Source: JBCBWG01 sp038523925
GTDB taxonomy: Bacteria > Pseudomonadota > Alphaproteobacteria > Rhizobiales > Hyphomicrobiaceae
NCBI GenBank assembly: GCA_038523925.1
Contig: JBCBIY010000009.1
Location: 1 to 64,000 of the forward strand
Reading direction: 5' to 3'
Length of the DNA: 64,000 bases
The notes below the pieces were generated by a model, which saw only the letters and a list, made by a program, of their open reading frames with translations, was not told where the DNA came from and searched no databases. This document shows, piece by piece, positions 42,311 to 50,069 of the stretch (positions are counted from its first letter, which is position 1; the number at the start of each line of letters is the position of its first letter). Made by a program: the position numbers and the translations under genes.

Positions 42311-43408
42311 GTGACGACCATCAATGCGACTGCGAAAGTCCGCGACCACCGGCTGAAGCCGGCTGCAGCTTTCGCCGTCTTAGCAGCCGCCGCAATGCTG
42401 GCGGGCTGCGCCAACAGCGGCAGCAATCTACTCGACGGCGCCAACGGCACCCCGAACGCGTCAATCGCGACGGGAAGCCCAGCCGCCGCCAAGCCGGCAA
42501 ACCGGATTGCACTCGCGCCGATCATCGGTGCGCCGGAAACGGTCGCATCGCAGCTTTCGACGCAGCTCACATCGTCGCTCTCGAAGAAGGGCGTCGGTGT
42601 CGCCAAGGGCGCCAACGAGAAAGCCGACTACACGCTGCGCGGCTATGTCGTTGCGGCCCGCGAACGCAGCGGCACGAAGGTCTCTTATATTTGGGACGTG
42701 ACCAATCCAACGGGCGAGCGCGTCAATCGCATCACCGGGGAAGAGATCATCAACGGCTCCAACGGCCGCGATCCGTGGCAGGCGGTGTCGCCAACGATTA
42801 TCGCGCAGATCGTCGACAAGACGGCGACGTCGCTCGGTAACTGGCTGCCGAAGAAAGCCGCGCCGAGCCCGCAGACGCCCGCGCAACCGCTCGTCGCCAC
42901 GCCTGGCTCCACCGGGCCGCGCGCAACGACGGGACAACCAACACAGATTGCAGCCAATCCGCTCGTCGCCACGCCTGGTGCGACGGCGACCCCGGCCGTG
43001 CAGGGTGTGTCGCGGACAACAACGGGCAGCATTCCGCGGCTGACAGCAGTGTCGCCGCGCGTCAGCGGCGCGCCAGGTGATGGCAGCACATCGCTTGCCC
43101 GCGCGCTCTCGAAGGAGCTGAGCGGTCAGGGCGTGTCGATGGTCAACTCGCCAACCGCGCAGGCCTACAAGGTCACCGGCAAAGTCGTCGTCGGCACCGC
43201 GCGTAGCGGCAAGCAGCCGATCCAGATCGACTGGGACGTGCGCGATCCGAAGGGCGCGAATCTTGGCACCGTCTCACAGAAGAATGAGATCCCGGCCGGT
43301 TCACTCAACGGCGCTTGGGGCCGGACGGCGGATGCGGCGGCCGGCGCGGCGGCACAGGGCATTATGCGTCTGATCCGCCAGAACCAGGCTGCGACCAAAA
43401 CCAACTGA
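42311..43408 (+). CDS. Lipoprotein with two repeated domains
   Basis: A 365-residue lipoprotein; the lipobox is LAGC at about 31-34 after a hydrophobic stretch. Two related modules follow, one at about 60-175 (ASQLSTQLTSSLSKKGVGVA, YTLRGYVVAARERSG, IWDVTNPTGERVNRI) and one near 255-360 (STSLARALSKELSGQGVSMV, YKVTGKVVVGTARSG, DWDVRDPKGANLGTV), joined by a Pro/Thr linker with two LVATPG repeats. The start is GTG 42311, with a GAGAGGGGGG ribosome site. Function unknown. It is processed by Lgt, encoded 2 kb upstream, and followed by an intrinsic terminator. Confidence 0.82.
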   Translation: MTTINATAKVRDHRLKPAAAFAVLAAAAMLAGCANSGSNLLDGANGTPNASIATGSPAAAKPANRIALAPIIGAPETVASQLSTQLTSSLSKKGVGVAKGANEKADYTLRGYVVAARERSGTKVSYIWDVTNPTGERVNRITGEEIINGSNGRDPWQAVSPTIIAQIVDKTATSLGNWLPKKAAPSPQTPAQPLVATPGSTGPRATTGQPTQIAANPLVATPGATATPAVQGVSRTTTGSIPRLTAVSPRVSGAPGDGSTSLARALSKELSGQGVSMVNSPTAQAYKVTGKVVVGTARSGKQPIQIDWDVRDPKGANLGTVSQKNEIPAGSLNGAWGRTADAAAGAAAQGIMRLIRQNQAATKTN

Positions 43409-43791
43409 TGGGTTTGGCAGGCTGGACGCCTCGGGTCCCGCTGAGGCGCGCTGCCTGCATTCATCGAGGACACCGGATCAGGTACGGCGGATGTGTGCCC
43501 GCCTGTTCTGGAGAAGTGCCTGAATTTGGCCGTTCATTTTCAAGCTTAGGCCATTCCGGTTAACTGGATTTCGGTGTGAAGGGGCGGTCCTTTGGGGCCG
43601 CCTTTTTTGCTTTGGCCACCTGCCCTGATTGTGGCCTGCGATCCACCCGGCCGATGTCTGTCACATTATTGACATGTTCCGACGGGGCCGCATGTTTACA
43701 GGGTGTATGGTGGCTTGCTAGACGAGCCGCGATAGCCGGGCTTCCCCGACAAGGCACGCCCCGCACGTCCTGAACGCGATCGGACCGACCG
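43409..43791. other. Intergenic region between the lipoprotein gene and prs
   Basis: About 380 bp without a gene. The left part holds an intrinsic terminator for the lipoprotein transcript. The right part should carry the prs promoter; TTGACA at 43669-43674 is a good -35 match, but no clear -10 follows at 17 bases (ATGTTT at 43692). Confidence 0.55.
43583..43608 (+). terminator. Intrinsic terminator after the lipoprotein gene
   Basis: GGCGGTCC pairs with GGGCCGCC (8 bp, one G-U pair) around TTTG and is followed by six T. It lies 174 bp past the lipoprotein stop codon and insulates prs from the upstream transcript. Confidence 0.9.
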
Positions 43792-44778
43792 ATGAGCCAC
43801 CCCTCTTCCGCCACCGCGACGGATCAGGACCTGCCGCCTCCCGAGATCAAACTCGTCTCCGGCAATTCGAACCCGACGCTCGCGCAAGGCATTTCCGAGT
43901 TTCTCGACGTGCCGCTCACGAAAGGCACCTGCCGGCGATTTGCCGACATGGAGGTCTTTGTCGAGATCCAGGAGAACGTGCGCGGCGAGGACGTGTTCAT
44001 CGTCCAGTCGACGTCGTTCCCGGCGAACGACAACCTGATGGAGCTGCTGATCCTGATCGATGCGCTCAAGCGGGCATCGGCACGGCGCATCACGGCAGTC
44101 ATCCCGTACTACGGATATGCGCGTCAGGACCGGAAGCCGGGCCCACGCACGCCGATCTCGGCAAAGCTGATTGCAAACCTGATCGAACGCGCAGGCGCCG
44201 ATCGCGTCATGACGCTCGATCTCCACGCGGGCCAGATCCAGGGCTTCTTCGACATCCCGACGGACAACCTGTTCGCAGCCCCCGTGCTTGTCCGCGACAT
44301 CCGCGAAAACTTCGACCTTGAAGAACTGTGCGTCGTCTCGCCGGATGTGGGCGGCGTCGTGCGCGCACGCGGTCTTGCCAAGCGCATCGGTGCGCCGATC
44401 GCGATTTGTGACAAGCGCCGCGAACGCGCGGGCGAAAGCGAAGTTATGAATGTGATCGGTGAGGTCGCGGGCAGACGCTGCCTGCTTATCGATGACATCG
44501 TCGACAGCGGCGGAACGCTTGTAAACGCGGCCAATGCACTGCTTGCGCAAGGGGCCACTGAGGTGAACGCCTACATCACACACGGCGTCCTGTCGGGCGG
44601 CGCGGTCTCCCGCATTCAGAACTCTGACCTGAAGTCGCTCGTGCTGACGGATTCAATCCAGCCCACCGAGGCTGTCAGGACCGCGCGCAACATCCGGATC
44701 CTATCGGTCGCGGATTTGATCGGAGAGGCCATCTCTCGGACAAGTCGAGAGGCGAGCGTCTCAAGCCTGTTTTACTGA
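43792..44778 (+). CDS. prs: Ribose-phosphate pyrophosphokinase
   Basis: Makes PRPP from ribose 5-phosphate and ATP for nucleotide, histidine and NAD synthesis. The 328-residue protein has IKLVSGNSNPTLAQGISEFL, IVQSTSFPANDNLMELLILI, YGYARQDRKPGPRTPISAKL and the PRPP-binding loop RRCLLIDDIVDSGGTL. TLDLHAGQIQGFFDIPTDNL carries the metal-binding His. An N-terminal extension of about 18 residues precedes the first strand. Confidence 0.96.
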   Translation: MSHPSSATATDQDLPPPEIKLVSGNSNPTLAQGISEFLDVPLTKGTCRRFADMEVFVEIQENVRGEDVFIVQSTSFPANDNLMELLILIDALKRASARRITAVIPYYGYARQDRKPGPRTPISAKLIANLIERAGADRVMTLDLHAGQIQGFFDIPTDNLFAAPVLVRDIRENFDLEELCVVSPDVGGVVRARGLAKRIGAPIAICDKRRERAGESEVMNVIGEVAGRRCLLIDDIVDSGGTLVNAANALLAQGATEVNAYITHGVLSGGAVSRIQNSDLKSLVLTDSIQPTEAVRTARNIRILSVADLIGEAISRTSREASVSSLFY

Positions 44779-44784
44779 TCGGGC

Positions 44785-45288
44785 TCAGGTGCCGGCCAGA
44801 CTCAGGCCTTCGTAGCGCCGCGGATCGGTGCACACCTCCAGCGCGTCGCCGACCGGCTTCTCGGCGGCATTGAACTGCTCGTGCGTGATTTGATAGCGCG
44901 AGACGGCGGAGCCGACGGTCGTGTAAATGCGGTCTTGAACGGTCGGGCCGCTAAAGCGGATTGAGCGGCGCGCGGCGGTCAGATCAAGAACCGCTGCAGC
45001 CGGCAGCAATGAACCGGCCTTCACCCGCTTGCCGACTTCCTTGGAAATGCAGCCGCAGCCAACTTCGGCGATGACGTCGCGCTGGTTGCCATCGCGGACA
45101 ACCCGAAGCGACTTGCTCAACCGTTCTGTCATCGCAATGCAAACGTCGAGGAACTTGCCTTCACGCTCATCGAGCTTGAACTCAGCAACGATGTCTTCGC
45201 GGGCGACCGCGCTGCCAGCGTGGCTCATCCAAAGCACCATGACCGCGAGGCCCAGGACGGCGGCTCCGATCTTGAGTAAGTCATCCAT
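44785..45288 (-). CDS. Uncharacterised envelope protein, paralogue A
   Basis: A 167-residue product with one N-terminal hydrophobic segment (LLKIGAAVLGLAVMVLWMSH), a signal anchor or signal peptide. After it come FLDVCIAMTERL, VGCGCISKEVGKRV, and the C-terminal EVCTDPRRYEGL. Four cysteines are spaced so that C-C pairs could bridge. The next gene upstream on the same strand encodes a protein of similar length with the same landmarks (ILDACHRSF, VGCACIAKRL, RFCANPRNY), so they are tandem paralogues. Family not recognised. Confidence 0.75.
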   Translation of the reverse strand: MDDLLKIGAAVLGLAVMVLWMSHAGSAVAREDIVAEFKLDEREGKFLDVCIAMTERLSKSLRVVRDGNQRDVIAEVGCGCISKEVGKRVKAGSLLPAAAVLDLTAARRSIRFSGPTVQDRIYTTVGSAVSRYQITHEQFNAAEKPVGDALEVCTDPRRYEGLSLAGT

Positions 45289-45333
45289 TGTCTTGTCTGC
45301 CCCTCAGCAACAGCGCGCGCAGCGACCGCCGGA

Positions 45334-45834
45334 TCAGCTCTCTTCGTTGCGAACATAGTTGCGCGGGTTTGCGCAGAACCGGACGGAGCGCTCGACGACC
45401 CCGAACTGGCTCGTCAGTTCCGCGCGGGTCACATCGAAGCGGTCAGCCGATTCCCGCACCGAGCTTCGCTCCGCACGTTGCGTCAGCACGCGCCTCAGCA
45501 ATCGCGATGGTGTCGCCGTCGTGGCGTCCAGCGCGGCCATAGCGGCGCGGTCATAGAGCGGTTCGACGCTTGGCGCGAGCCGCTTTGCGATGCAGGCGCA
45601 GCCGACGAACGGCCCGAGCGCAACCGTAATCCGCGCCCGCTTCACGTTCAGTTCGACAGCATGGCGCTGGAACGACCGGTGGCAGGCATCAAGGATCGAG
45701 ACTTCACGACCGTTGAGTTTGTAGAGGTCGACGGCGTGTGCCTTGCCGCGCGCGTTGCCAAGCTCACGCCCGGCCACAGCCGCAACCCCGACCGCGGTGA
45801 TCAGCAATAGAAAGAGCGTAAGGGAGCGGGCCAC
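45334..45834 (-). CDS. Uncharacterised envelope protein, paralogue B
   Basis: A 166-residue product if started at GTG 45834, which follows GGAG by nine bases and gives the same length as its neighbour; TTG at 45852, behind GAGGA, is an alternative. A hydrophobic segment (LTLFLLLITAVGVAAVAG) leads, then ILDACHRSFQRH, VALGPFVGCACIAKRLAPSV, a helical arginine-rich stretch and RSVRFCANPRNYVRN. The pattern of cysteines and the ends match paralogue A, 45 bp downstream. Function unknown. Confidence 0.7.
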   Translation of the reverse strand: MARSLTLFLLLITAVGVAAVAGRELGNARGKAHAVDLYKLNGREVSILDACHRSFQRHAVELNVKRARITVALGPFVGCACIAKRLAPSVEPLYDRAAMAALDATTATPSRLLRRVLTQRAERSSVRESADRFDVTRAELTSQFGVVERSVRFCANPRNYVRNEES

Positions 45835-45868
45835 AGCCGCAGTCTCCGTCAATGAAATCCTCGATGAA

Positions 45869-45897
45869 TTGACAGCGTACGTCGAAAGATTTGCTAT
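45869..45897 (+). promoter_or_regulatory. Candidate promoter for rplY
   Basis: TTGACA (45869-45874) and TGCTAT (45892-45897) are separated by 17 bases on the rightward strand. It would give a leader of about 200 bases before rplY, which includes a hairpin GGGACC-GCTCA-GGTCCC at 46067-46083. The -10 match is modest. Confidence 0.4.
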
Positions 45898-46105
45898 TCC
45901 GTTTGCAAGTACCTTTCTGCGCGGTAACCGGGCGACCCAATCCGGCACACGACCCGGCCCGCCGCGGCGGCGCATTGGCTCTTCCCTCGCGCCGCGTGGC
46001 GAAGTATACGGTGCGCCATCTCACACATGATGAGACCACCGCAGCACCCTTGGAGGCTGGGTGAACGGGACCGCTCAGGTCCCCATTTCTATTGGAGACA
46101 CAAAG

Positions 46106-46780
46106 ATGGTCGCTCAGATCGACGCCATCGCACGTCCGCGGGCCGGTAAGGGGGCCGCCCGCCAGGTCCGTCGCGAAGGCAACGTTCCCGCCGTGATTTA
46201 CGGCAACAACAAAGAACCCGTCACGATTGCGCTGAAAGGCAATGAGCTGCGCAAGCTCATCTCCCGCGGCCGCTTCTTCGCGACGGTCTATGACGTCTCG
46301 TTCGACGGCAAGTCAGAGCGCGTTCTGCCACGTGACATCCAACTTGACCCGGTGATGGATTTCCCGATCCACGTCGACTTCCAGCGGATCAACGATGATG
46401 GTCGCGTGCGTGTGGACGTGCCGGTCGACTTCAAGAACCGCGAGCGGTCTGTCGGCCTCAAACGCGGCGGTGCGCTCAACATCGTTCGACACGAAGTTGA
46501 GGTCTTCTGCCCGGCAGACGACATTCCCTACGCGTTCGAGATCGATCTCTCGAAGGTCGACATTGGCACGTCGATCCACATTTCCGAGATGACCTTGCCG
46601 GCAGGCGTCGAACCAACGATCTCGGATCGCGATTTCACCATCGCAACCATCGTCGGCAAGGGCGCGACGGCCGCGGTTGAAGGTGACGACGAAGACGGCG
46701 AAGGCGATGGCGAAGGTGCCGACGGCGAAGCCAAGGAGGGCGACGGCGACGGAGATGGCGGCGACACCAAGGAAGAGTAG
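46106..46780 (+). CDS. rplY: 50S ribosomal protein L25/general stress protein Ctc
   Basis: Binds 5S rRNA. The 224-residue protein is the long Ctc/TL5 form: N-terminal L25 domain (RPRAGKGAARQVRREGNVPA, VIYGNNKEPVTIAL, VLPRDIQLDPVMDFPIHVDF) and a C-terminal beta domain (VEVFCPADDIPYAFEIDLSK). The last 35 residues are almost only Asp, Glu, Gly and Ala, an acidic tail. ATG 46106 follows GGAGA; a GTG at 46061 is upstream but its extension is not conserved-looking. pth follows 96 bp downstream, the usual neighbour. Confidence 0.94.
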   Translation: MVAQIDAIARPRAGKGAARQVRREGNVPAVIYGNNKEPVTIALKGNELRKLISRGRFFATVYDVSFDGKSERVLPRDIQLDPVMDFPIHVDFQRINDDGRVRVDVPVDFKNRERSVGLKRGGALNIVRHEVEVFCPADDIPYAFEIDLSKVDIGTSIHISEMTLPAGVEPTISDRDFTIATIVGKGATAAVEGDDEDGEGDGEGADGEAKEGDGDGDGGDTKEE

Positions 46781-46876
46781 CGCCTCCCTGCGGCCTGCCG
46801 GTTCGGCCGGGTTTGCGATTTGACGTCCGGGCGGAGGCCATTGTCTCCGCCCGCGGCCCGGGCTGAGGTACGTGCC

Positions 46877-47785
46877 ATGAAGCTCATTGTTGGCCTTGGA
46901 AATCCCGGCTCCAAATACGAGCGAAACCGTCACAACATCGGCTTCCTCGCGCTCGATCGTATCCGCGAGGACCACGGGCTGCCTGCGTGGCGCAAGCGGT
47001 TTCAGGGTCTCGTCTCCGACGGCAAAATTGCTGGCGAGCGCGTGCTCCTGCTGAAGCCTGGCACTTACATGAACGACTCGGGCAGAGCCGTTCGTGAGGC
47101 CGCCAAGTTCTTAAAAGTTCCGCTCGGCGATGTGGTCGTCCTCCACGATGAGCTCGACCTGCCGCCCGGCAAGCTGCGCGTCAAAACGGGTGGCGGGAAC
47201 GCCGGCCACAATGGGTTGCGGTCGATCACCAATCACCTCGGCAACGACTACGTGCGCGTGCGCCTCGGCATTGGACATCCGGGACACAAGGACAAGGTCG
47301 CAGGCTACGTGCTCCACGACTTTGCGAAAGCCGAGGCCGACTGGGTCGAGCAGTTGCTGACGGCGCTCGCGCGCGCGGGCGACCGGCTCGCGGAAGGCGA
47401 CTACGCGCGATTCCAGTCAGACGTGGCGCGCGAGATCGGCGATGCCTCGCCAAGCGAACCGGGCGGCCAACTGGCGCGGCCCTCTGCCGCGAAACGGAGC
47501 GGCAGCAGCGGGAGCAGCGCCAAACCAAAAGCTGCAACGGGCGCTGCCGCATCAACGGCTGCGGCCGGCAGCGGTGGCGGCGCGCCGAGCCAACGCGCCC
47601 TCGCCCGCAGTGCCGCAAAACCCGGCAAGCCAAAGTCGAAATCGAAACGCGCGCCGAAGACGTCCGACCCGCCAGCAGAGCCCACAACCGCTGAAGCGAA
47701 CGCCAGCGCGAAGACATCCGGGGCGCAGGGCGGCGCTTTGGCCGACAAACTCAAGGCATGGTTGACCGGCAAACCGCGCGGATAG
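46877..47785 (+). CDS. pth: Peptidyl-tRNA hydrolase with long C-terminal extension
   Basis: Releases peptides from prematurely dropped peptidyl-tRNA. The enzyme core covers residues 1 to about 185: LIVGLGNPGSKYERNRHNIG with the catalytic His, KPGTYMNDSGRAV, VLHDELDLPPGKLRVKTGGG with catalytic Asp, and GHNGLRSI. The product is 302 residues, about 110 more than usual; the extra part is a low-complexity tail rich in Ala, Ser, Lys, Pro and Gly, net basic. ATG 46877 begins the core. Confidence 0.94.
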   Translation: MKLIVGLGNPGSKYERNRHNIGFLALDRIREDHGLPAWRKRFQGLVSDGKIAGERVLLLKPGTYMNDSGRAVREAAKFLKVPLGDVVVLHDELDLPPGKLRVKTGGGNAGHNGLRSITNHLGNDYVRVRLGIGHPGHKDKVAGYVLHDFAKAEADWVEQLLTALARAGDRLAEGDYARFQSDVAREIGDASPSEPGGQLARPSAAKRSGSSGSSAKPKAATGAAASTAAAGSGGGAPSQRALARSAAKPGKPKSKSKRAPKTSDPPAEPTTAEANASAKTSGAQGGALADKLKAWLTGKPRG

Positions 47786-47830
47786 CCAGCGCTTCTGCCG
47801 CCATGGCCGACGACAAGAGGTAAGGACGAC

Positions 47831-48928
47831 ATGGGCTTTCGCATGGGGATCGTGGGGCTGCCGAACGTCGGCAAGTCGACGCTGTTTAATGCGCTGACGC
47901 AGACGGCTGCCGCCGAAGCCGCGAACTATCCGTTCTGCACCATCGAACCCAACGTCGGTGAGGTCGGCGTGCCCGACCCACGGCTTGATGCGCTCGCCGG
48001 CATTGCGAAGTCGAAGGAGATCATCCCGACACGGCTGACGTTCGTCGATATCGCGGGGCTGGTCCGCGGTGCGGCGCAGGGCGAAGGGCTTGGCAACCAG
48101 TTCCTCGCCCACATCCGCGAGGTCGATGCCATCGCCTACGTGCTGCGCTGTTTCGAGGACGAGGACATCACGCATGTCGAAGGCCGGATCGATCCCCTCG
48201 CGGATGCCGAAACGGTCGAGACCGAGCTGATGCTCGCCGATCTCGAAAGTCTTGAGAAGCGCCATGTGACGCTACAGAAGAAAGCAACCGCGAAAGACAA
48301 AGAGGCGATCGCGACGCTTGCGCTCGTCGAGAAAGCGCTCGTTCCACTCCGCGAAGGCAAGCCTGCACGTCATGCCGAAGTCGCCCCGGAAGAGGCAGCC
48401 GGCTGGCGCGGCCTGCAACTGTTGACAGCGAAACCCGTGCTGTACGTCTGCAACGTCGACGAAGCGTCTGCGGCCACCGGCAACAGCTATTCAGCCGAAG
48501 TCGTCGCGCGCGCGAAGTCAGAAGCCGCCTCCGCCGTCGTGATCTCCGCCAAGATCGAAGCCGAGATCGCAAGCCTGGCCGAAGACGAGCGCGCTGAATA
48601 TCTCGAGACCCTCGAACTCGAAGAACCGGGCCTGAATCGGCTCATTCATTCGGGCTATGAGCTGCTCGATCTCGTCACCTACTTCACGGTGGGACCAAAG
48701 GAATCGCGCGCGTGGACCATCACGAAAGGCACGCGCGCCCCGCAGGCGGCCGGCGTCATTCACACGGACTTCGAGCGCGGTTTCATTCGCGCCGAGACGA
48801 TCGCTTACGACGATTACGTCACGCTCGGCGGCGAGAATGGCGCCAAGGACGCAGGCCGCATGCGCCTCGAAGGCAAGGACTACGTTGTCTTGGACGGCGA
48901 CGTGATGCACTTCCGCTTTGCAACATGA
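47831..48928 (+). CDS. ychF: Redox-regulated ATPase/GTPase YchF
   Basis: Conserved Obg-family NTPase that prefers ATP in characterised members and binds ribosomes. The 365-residue protein has the P-loop GIVGLPNVGKSTLFNALTQ, FVDIAGLVRGAAQGEGLGNQ as switch regions, YVCNVDEASA in place of the guanine motif, and a C-terminal TGS domain (KGTRAPQAAGVIHTDFERGF). It closes the rplY-pth-ychF run and lies 16 bp before the CobW-type gene. Confidence 0.95.
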   Translation: MGFRMGIVGLPNVGKSTLFNALTQTAAAEAANYPFCTIEPNVGEVGVPDPRLDALAGIAKSKEIIPTRLTFVDIAGLVRGAAQGEGLGNQFLAHIREVDAIAYVLRCFEDEDITHVEGRIDPLADAETVETELMLADLESLEKRHVTLQKKATAKDKEAIATLALVEKALVPLREGKPARHAEVAPEEAAGWRGLQLLTAKPVLYVCNVDEASAATGNSYSAEVVARAKSEAASAVVISAKIEAEIASLAEDERAEYLETLELEEPGLNRLIHSGYELLDLVTYFTVGPKESRAWTITKGTRAPQAAGVIHTDFERGFIRAETIAYDDYVTLGGENGAKDAGRMRLEGKDYVVLDGDVMHFRFAT

Positions 48929-48944
48929 TGTGAGCTCAAGCCCT

Positions 48945-50069
48945 ATGAAGCTTCCCGTTCCGGTCACGGTTCTCACCGGCTTCCTCGGCTCCGGCAAAAC
49001 AACCCTGTTGAAGTCCTTGCTCGCTGACCCTGCGCTCGCGGGCACCGCGGTGATTGTGAATGAGTTTGGCGACGTCGGCCTCGACCACGCATTGATCGAG
49101 AGCGCGACGGAAGATGTGGTCCTGCTGCCGTCAGGCTGCGTCTGCTGTGCGGTGCGTGGCGACCTTGTCGAAGCGCTCGAACGGCTCGGCGAACAGGCGA
49201 TGTCCGGCCGCATCAAGGCCCTCGACCGCGTCGTCATCGAGACGACCGGTCTCGCAGACCCGGCCCCGATTGCGCAGACGATGATGACGGAGGAGACGCT
49301 CTTTCGCCTGTTCCAACTGGACGGGATCGTCGCAACGCTCGATGGCGAGTTCGGCGAGGGGCAACTTGCGCACGACTATGAGCCGGCAAAACAGATCGCA
49401 GTCGCGGACGTGATCGTGATCACGAAAACGGATCGCGTGGGTGGTGACAGCGTTGGCGAGCTGGAACAGAAGGCGCGCGCACTCAACCCATCAGCCCGGA
49501 TCGTCAAGGCAGCGCTCGGCGCGGTCGCGACGGATGCCTTCTTCAACCTCGGCGCATTCGAGCCGGTCGCGATCCGCAACGCCGCGCCTGAATGGCTTGC
49601 GGCCGATGCCCACCATCATGATCACAACTGCGCCGATGAACACTGCGCACACCCGGCGCATCAGCACGGCGATCATGCGCACAGCGACCACGATCATGGC
49701 CACGGCCATGGCAACGGGCACCTCCACGGCATCACGACGTTTGCGCTCTCTTTCGATCGGCCTGTTGATGGGCGCAAGCTGTCTGCTGGGCTTGAGATGT
49801 TGCGGACCGTTCACGGCGAGAAGCTCTTGCGCGTTAAGGGTATCGTCTATGTCGCTGGCGAGACCGCACCGTTCGTCATTCACGGCGTGCAGCACGTCTT
49901 CTATCCGCCGGCTCCGCTTGAGGTGTCGGCAGAGGCGTCGACCGGCACATCGAACCTCGTGTTCATCACGCGCGGGTTGAGCCAGTCCGATGTCGAAACT
50001 GTGCTTGAGCCACTGTTGCGCGACGGCCCGCCTGCTGCACCGCACGCCCAACACTGGGCGACGGACTGA
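48945..50069 (+). CDS. CobW/COG0523 family GTP-binding metallochaperone
   Basis: A 374-residue G3E GTPase. P-loop TGFLGSGKTTLL, metal-binding GCVCC (in LLPSGCVCCAVRGDLVEAL), ETTGLADPAP as Walker B region, and TKTDRV for the base. A His/Asp-rich loop at about 224-262 (alternating HDH, HGH, HQHGDHAHSDHD) precedes the CobW C-terminal domain, a usual sign of zinc or cobalt handling. Its stop lies inside the convergent protease gene, a 104 bp overlap of 3' ends. Zinc, cobalt and nickel subgroups cannot be separated by eye. Confidence 0.9.
   Translation: MKLPVPVTVLTGFLGSGKTTLLKSLLADPALAGTAVIVNEFGDVGLDHALIESATEDVVLLPSGCVCCAVRGDLVEALERLGEQAMSGRIKALDRVVIETTGLADPAPIAQTMMTEETLFRLFQLDGIVATLDGEFGEGQLAHDYEPAKQIAVADVIVITKTDRVGGDSVGELEQKARALNPSARIVKAALGAVATDAFFNLGAFEPVAIRNAAPEWLAADAHHHDHNCADEHCAHPAHQHGDHAHSDHDHGHGHGNGHLHGITTFALSFDRPVDGRKLSAGLEMLRTVHGEKLLRVKGIVYVAGETAPFVIHGVQHVFYPPAPLEVSAEASTGTSNLVFITRGLSQSDVETVLEPLLRDGPPAAPHAQHWATD

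Noticed and set aside
43669..43697. Promoter for prs
   Set aside because: The -35 match is good, but no acceptable -10 lies at the right distance, so it is mentioned only within the intergenic entry.
46061..46105. Upstream GTG start for rplY
   Set aside because: The added residues are not typical of L25, and the ATG at 46106 has a better ribosome site.
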